Assembly (NCBI GenBank): GCA_033557675.1
Contig: JAWQRM010000484.1
Span: forward strand, 1-22,177
Reading direction: 5' to 3'
DNA from: Coptodactyla brooksi
Lineage: Eukaryota > Arthropoda > Insecta > Coleoptera > Scarabaeidae
DNA: 22,177 bases
The translations under genes were made by a program, and so were the position numbers. Of this stretch, positions 18,171 to 22,177 are shown one piece after another. The notes under the pieces were generated by a model. It did no database searches, was not told where the DNA came from, and saw only the letters and a program-made list of their open reading frames with translations. Position 1 is the first letter of the stretch, and every line of letters begins with the position of its first letter.

Positions 18171-18407
18171 TCAAAGTCTATATTTCCATGTCTCTTGCGC
18201 TACGAAGGCTGTCCCGTTTACCCTTTGTTTTTGTTCTTTCCCGAACCGTATTGTGTATTTACCTCTCTCGAATTTTCCTTCGCCTCCACATCTCACTTTC
18301 TGCAGACCGGCTATATCCACCTTGTACCTTTGTAATTCACTTACTGCTTCTTCCTCTTTCCCTGGTAACGGTAGTGTTCTGACATTCCATGTGCCTATTC
18401 GTATCAT
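18171..18407 (-). pseudogene. Non-LTR retrotransposon endonuclease N-terminus
   Basis: The minus-strand frame begins MIRIGTWNVRTLPLPGKEEE and continues ELQRYKVDIAGLQKVRCGGE, then GTAFVAQETWKY. This is the start of the apurinic-type endonuclease: GTWNVR with the catalytic Asn, and Asp-Ile-x-Gly-Leu-Gln-x-Val where the catalytic Glu should be. Here QEVR has become QKVR, a Glu-to-Lys change that removes the metal-binding Glu. The frame is cut at 18171 close to the Mos1-like mariner; the middle of the endonuclease is missing. Confidence 0.85.
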
Positions 18408-18950
18408 GCTTTTCCTTAATTTTATTATTTTTCTCTTTCGTCTTTTCCTTTCGCATTACTCTTGTATCCCTCATTCCTCCCCCTACTCGACTTTTCCACC
18501 TCCTTATAATCATAATCATTGTTCGTTTTCATTGCCACTTTCGTCGTCGCTTCGCGTACCGTTCAGTAATCTAGTTTTTTGACTCTGTTTATTTTAGTGC
18601 TCCCCTCTGGTGTTTGTTGAGTTTTACTGTTTCGTTTTCTGCCATGCCATTTTTCATCCCGTATTTCTTATCTTCTTTTCAGTTTCATTTTCAATTAAAT
18701 TTGTTCTAGCTCTCCCTAGGAATTGTCTCATTGACTTTTGTTTTTTGTGAAACTTGTCTTCCTTTCTATCTCTTAATTTGCCTTCCCCTTTCTTTGCTAT
18801 TTCCTCCCTAATCTTCTTCGAATCAGGGTTTATTAGTGGTGATCTATTCCTATCTCTCGCATCATCTTCTCCATCCTTTTGTCTTCCTCTCTTTCCGGAT
18901 TTCATGCTCTCCATGCAAACCATTATCTCCCTTGCCTTACCATTTCACCG
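18408..18950 (-). pseudogene. 5' part of the non-LTR retrotransposon (charged region)
   Basis: Upstream (minus sense) of the endonuclease start are Lys/Glu/Arg-rich frames, mainly 18923-18654: RGRQKDGEDDARDRNRSPLI, SKKIREEIAKKGEGKLRDRK, then a basic tail. It shares codon style and strand with the endonuclease fragment, so I take it as the element's 5' ORF or leader. No zinc knuckles are seen. The assignment to this element is inference from position. Confidence 0.45.
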
Positions 18951-18956
18951 TCTATC

Positions 18957-19001
18957 ATTAGCTAATGAAAAATTAGAAATATCTAATTTTCACGAGCTAA
19001 T
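18957..19001. repeat. Two-tier hairpin, 9-bp inner and 7-bp outer arms
   Basis: The inner arms AAAATTAGA (18969-18977) and TCTAATTTT (18982-18990) flank a 4-nt loop AATA. The outer arms ATTAGCT (18957-18963) and AGCTAAT (18995-19001) are separated from them by short mismatched steps. It lies between the non-LTR relic and the next transposon. Confidence 0.65.
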
Positions 19002-19223
19002 GCTGGTTCGCTATGTCGAGTTATTAAAAAAAAACATATCCTCCACAGGTTGCGTCTTTCTGGAGTCGGCGTAGGGAGCTTTGCACTTGACAAGTACGCA
19101 TGGCGACGAGCTATACGATGCAGACGAAACAGACTGCCCGCTGTGCTCAAGCGTATTTGCTTCATGTCGTTGCCGACTGTCGTACGAAACGCGTCTATTC
19201 GACTGAACGAAATATAAAACCAA
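19002..19223. other. Probable 5' leader of the DUF4817-type element
   Basis: Less AT-rich than average and contiguous with the transposase start at 19224. A terminal repeat could not be defined; CGAGTTATTAAAAAAAAACA at about 19018 is a possible decayed end. Confidence 0.35.
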
Positions 19224-19850
19224 ATGGCGGTATACACCCCTGCCGAAGAATTGCAAATCATTAAGTGGTTTTATAGAGGTCGGTCTTCAAAAGAATGCGC
19301 ACATTTATTTGCACACACTTTTGAAGAAAAACTCATTCCCAATAAGCAGACAATTTACAACATTATTCGCATGTTTGAAAATTGTTATTGTATTAATGAA
19401 TGTTCCAAGTGCCACTTAAAAGAAATCCCACCTGAAAAAGTTGAAGAAAGAGAGATGAGGGACGAATGATTTGTGCTACAGTGCGCTTTGTGCAAGCACT
19501 TGTATAAGTGTTATATAAATTCAGCAAGACACAAGAGTTATTTCCCGACAAGGCAAATGAAAATGAAAACTTTATTGCAAATATTGTTTTCACCGATAAA
19601 TCTACTTTTCGTGGGACCGGGAATATTAAATGGCTAGCGAGATCTATAGATTTATCCCCAAATGACTTTTTCTTGTGGGGGTTTCTTAAGCAGATCATTT
19701 ATGGTCATGAGTGAGTGAAAAATTTGGTGGACCTGGGAGCTAAAATTACCGAGGCAGCCATCCGGATCACACCTGAAATACCTTCTAATGTTAGAAGCAA
19801 TTTCTACGATCGGGTTGGGGTATTGTTTATCTGCTCAGGGAGTCCTATTT
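19224..19850 (+). pseudogene. DUF4817-type mariner-like transposase, internally deleted
   Basis: The start MAVYTPAEELQIIKWFYRGR leads into the helix-turn-helix segment CAHLFAHTFEEKLIPNKQTI, typical of the DUF4817 N-terminus of a widespread insect mariner-like transposase group. After frameshifts come ENFIANIVFTDKSTFRGTGN (19560-19620) with the first catalytic Asp (FTD), then WLARSIDLSPNDFFLWGFLK (19630-19690), the block usually reading Pro-Asp-Leu-Ser-Pro-Cys-Asp. Last is ITPEIPSNVRSNFYDRVGV (19770-19820), the conserved C-terminus. About 80 residues, with the second Asp, are deleted between GTGNIKW and LARS, and the region between helix-turn-helix and FTD is shortened. Dead copy, + strand. 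Confidence 0.85.
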
Positions 19851-20587
19851 GCGCCGCATTTGTAATTTTATTCTTTTGTTTTGCGTTAAGTAGCTTTTTA
19901 AAAATTTATTTTATTTTAGAATATTTTTTTAGTTTCCTTATATAAAATTAGATTTGTTTTTACGCAGTCAACGACAAACATACTGACAAAATTGAAAGAA
20001 AATAGTTTTATTCCCCTCTTGAATTTTTTTAAAGCCATTTAAAAACAGCGCCGCCTGGCGGACGGACAGTTAGCTGCTGGTCGCGAGTACTCTGTTGCCA
20101 ATTGTATCGCTCTCCCTATGCCTAGTTTTACGTGCCGCGTACTGTATATCCTAGTTATCGGTACGTTATTTTAATAAACTACTTCGTTCATTCCGTACAT
20201 ATGTAGGTGACCTTCTTACCTCCTGTAGTAAATACGAGCGTTGGATATTTTTACTGGTTATTCGTTGTTCTACTGTTACGCAGAACTGCTGTTTTGTAGA
20301 TTTCACTCTCATATAGGAGAAAACTTGTTGCCACTTAAGGAAGAACTTTATTGCCACTTATGATTTGTACTTAATTCTGATTGCGTTCCGATTTCTAATT
20401 CATTGAAGTTAATAAACAACTTTCTTAAGCATTTTTTTTGCAATTTTTGACGTGAGGTTTGAAATATCAGTTTACTACGAGAATAATCTATCTAGACATT
20501 GTCAGTCTGCTTATGTATAATCACGTACGGGAGGATCTACACGTTATGATAGATAGTCCAAATAAAATTATCATCTGATTAACGCCG
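19851..20587. other. 3' flank of the DUF4817 relic, no other gene recognised
   Basis: GCGCCGCCTGGCGGACGG near 20048 is a short GC-rich spot of the kind often seen beside insect transposon ends. A 63-codon minus frame at 20166-20357 has no recognisable match. The rest is AT-rich. Confidence 0.4.
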
Positions 20588-20633
20588 CACTTTCAAGCTC
20601 TCTTGAAAGTGAAATTGAAGTTCTCTTCAATTT
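20588..20633. repeat. Two back-to-back perfect hairpins with 4-nt pyrimidine loops
   Basis: CACTTTCAAG (20588-20597), loop CTCT, complement 20602-20611; immediately followed by AAATTGAAG (20612-20620), loop TTCT, complement 20625-20633. The two stems abut without a spacer, and the loops are nearly the same. Confidence 0.8.
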
Positions 20634-20784
20634 TAAAGCATTAAATATTAAATAGATTAATCAAACATAACCAATTTCATAATTAATACGTAAATTATTA
20701 GGTTAGGGAATAGGTTCTTTTTGGTGCTAGGTCAAATATGTTGGTAAATTCAATAATTTATTATCAAAAGCGTACCAATACATA
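20634..20784. other. AT-rich spacer
   Basis: No feature seen. Confidence 0.35.
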
Positions 20785-20960
20785 TTAATCAAAGTATGCA
20801 CCGCTACAATTAATAGCTTTTTACTACCAACCATTTCTAAGCTGCTCATCTTTTGATTCGAAAAAGTGGATCAAACTTCTGCGAATTACTTCGTCGTTTG
20901 ACCCAGTGGCCCTTTTTCACCTTTGAACTGCTGACTTTTGCCAACAATTGAGTTTCCATT
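20785..20960 (-). pseudogene. mariner-like transposase, C-terminal scrap
   Basis: The minus-strand frame reads NDEVIRRSLIHFFESKDEQL then, after stops near 20821, KAINCSGAYFD followed by TAA (20785-20787). The order (Asn-Asp-Glu-Val, Phe-Phe-Glu-Ser-Lys-Asp, Lys-x-Ile..Gly-Ala-Tyr-Phe-Asp-stop) is the usual C-terminus of mariner-like transposases. Two stops and a short deletion break it. Upstream parts including the catalytic residues are not found. Confidence 0.65.
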
Positions 20961-21355
20961 GTTACAATCCTAATCAATTGCTTCAACCACGCCTCATTTA
21001 TTCTCCAATGGTTTATTTTCACACTTAAATGTATTGACGAATTACCTTATGTACTTTCACTTTTTATTTTTTGTTACCGTAAGGTATAAAGAAAAAGTGA
21101 GTATTGCCAAATTGGGCTATTCTTAATGTACGTATGTATAATGTACGTATGTAAAGTTCGAGCGTTTGTGCGTCTGTTCGTCCACTGAAACAGCTCTGAA
21201 CATTAACGTAGATTAATTACGTTACATTAATAATCAAGATTATATCTCAAATATTATAGTTGGGGGAGTATTATTTAAGGACATTTGAACTTCAGCATTC
21301 CAATGTTTCTTATTTTTGATATTGCTGTATCAGGCATTATGTATTTTTTGCCTTA
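20961..21355. other. Spacer with a short tandem repeat
   Basis: AATGTACGTATGTAT is repeated head to tail at 21125-21139 and 21140-21154 (one mismatch). No gene recognised. Confidence 0.45.
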
Positions 21356-21359
21356 TTAA

Positions 21360-22177
21360 CCCTGCTGTGCTTCCTGGGTCAACATGACTTAAAACGGATT
21401 TTCAGGTTCTATAACTCAGGTCATCTTTCATTATTTGTTTCTAAGATTCTGTGACTCAGTTTGCTGATACGTTATTTATAGGAATACTATAAGTGTAGGA
21501 ATACTATAACTTTATAGCAACCAACAAGATTATGTATTCATACTGGTCGAATATGCAATCAGTTTCTTTATATACAACATTGAATAAGCATCATCATAAA
21601 TAATGGCAACGCGATTTCTACCTCATGAAGAACTAGCGCTAGACGAGATAGATGCAAACGCATCCGACTATAAAGACACTTCTGAGGTTGAAAATCATAC
21701 CAGCGATGATACCGACTATGAGAAATCCGAAACAGACTATGACTCTTCAGATAATGATGTAGTGCAAACAAATACTGTGGTTCCTGTGCAGTTAGTACAG
21801 TCAAAAGACAAAGATATATCTTGGTGGTATCTCGTCCCAAAGTGGACGAGTATCTATCTAGTCAAAATATAATAAAAATTACTCCTGGTCTAACTAGGTG
21901 TGCCATATACAGAGTGAAGGATATTCTATCTGCCTTTCAAGTTATATAGGATTATTGTTGTTGGCAGGAGTTTATAAATCACATGGAAAATCAACAAAAA
22001 GTTTGTGGGATGCGGAAACCGGTAGACCTATTTTTCGGGCAACGATGTCGTTGAAAGTTTTTTGTCGAATATTACGCGTATTACGTTTAGACGATAATGT
22101 CAATCGGCAACAAAGGACAGCAGGTGACAAACTAGCCCCTACAAGAGAATTTTTGGAGAAGTGGATAGAAATTATAC
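21360..22177 (+). mobile_element. piggyBac-family element, 5' part, runs off the window
   Basis: TTAA at 21356-21359 is followed by CCCTGCTGTGCTTCCTGGGT, matching both ends of the element at 2212-3416. The next ~110 bp match that element's left end with scattered changes (for example TTTTCAGGTTCTATAACT shared). Same family and same strand, 19 kb apart. The right end lies beyond the window. Confidence 0.87.
21603..22177 (+). pseudogene. piggyBac transposase N-terminus, frameshifted, partial at window end
   Basis: ATG 21603 opens the acidic N-terminus typical of the family (ELALDEIDANASDYKDTSEV, then DDTDYEKSETDYDSSDND). The frame breaks around 21810-21870 and again at 21949, giving NIIKITPGLTRCAI and then LLAGVYKSHGKSTKSLWDAE, GRPIFRATMSLKVFCRILRV and LRLDDNVNRQQRTAGDKLAP, open to the window end. 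This is the conserved region just before the first catalytic Asp. At least two frameshifts are needed to read it, so it is probably a pseudogene, though better preserved than the copy at 2340. Confidence 0.87.

Noticed and set aside
17035..18175. Terminal inverted repeats for the Mos1-like mariner
   Set aside because: The similar GGTCA..GAAAAA tracts at both sides are in direct rather than inverted orientation, so exact ends could not be supported.
18105..18582. Long plus-strand frames (up to 149 codons) rich in Phe, Ser and Leu
   Set aside because: They are antisense shadows of the minus-strand endonuclease and charged region of the non-LTR element.
1..22177. CRISPR arrays, tRNA or rRNA genes, bacterial operons
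   Set aside because: No regularly spaced repeats, no cloverleaf with A and B box pattern and no rRNA-like conserved block were seen; the sequence is eukaryotic in character.

Overview
The window looks like a piece of an AT-rich arthropod (probably insect) nuclear genome. There are no bacterial-style operons. It holds decayed piggyBac, Tc1/mariner and non-LTR elements of types common in insects, plus short exons with consensus GT..AG splice sites separated by multi-kilobase introns. No intact transposase or reverse transcriptase is visible. The one apparently functional gene is a split host gene on the + strand.

Host gene. Four short exons (682-794, 4698-4799, 9186-9243, 14812-14844) each end in a good splice site. 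Their phases agree (2, 2, 0, 0), and joined they give an open 102-codon N-terminal segment rich in Asn, Pro, Arg and His. I do not recognise the family. The gene continues past the window, or into exons I could not find after 14844. Everything else between the exons is intron filled with transposon debris.

Layout. Intron 1 (795-4697) has a perfect hairpin (969-1010), a possible reverse-transcriptase scrap (1935-2156), a 1.2-kb internally deleted piggyBac element with both ends and TTAA duplications (2212-3416), a 47-bp near-perfect palindrome (3500-3546) and a hammerhead-ribozyme-like relic (3707-3743). Intron 2 (4800-9185) has two more hammerhead-like relics (5055-5097, 5618-5670), two perfect hairpins and a minus-strand piggyBac relic (about 6542-8732) with a third-aspartate-to-glycine change. 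Intron 3 (9244-14811) has a minus-strand mariner relic (10165-10960), a 968-bp element with about 300-bp inverted terminal arms (11079-12046), a second mariner relic (12160-12625) and a duplicated ~165-bp unit (14250-14590).

After exon 4 there is a nest. A minus-strand non-LTR retrotransposon (about 18950 down to 15475) is split by a Mos1-like mariner (17076-18102) and by an unidentified higher-GC block (16195-16565), and it abuts a Tc1 C-terminal fragment (15217-15470). Then come a deleted DUF4817-type mariner-like transposase (19224-19850, + strand), paired back-to-back hairpins (20588-20633), a mariner C-terminal scrap (20785-20960, minus) and the 5' end of another piggyBac copy of the 2212-3416 family (21360 to the window end).

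The least expected features are the set of perfect short hairpins, mostly with four-base loops, sitting in otherwise decayed sequence, and the three hammerhead-like cores in one orientation between 3.7 and 5.7 kb. Both are sequence observations plus inference and need a genome-wide search to be settled.
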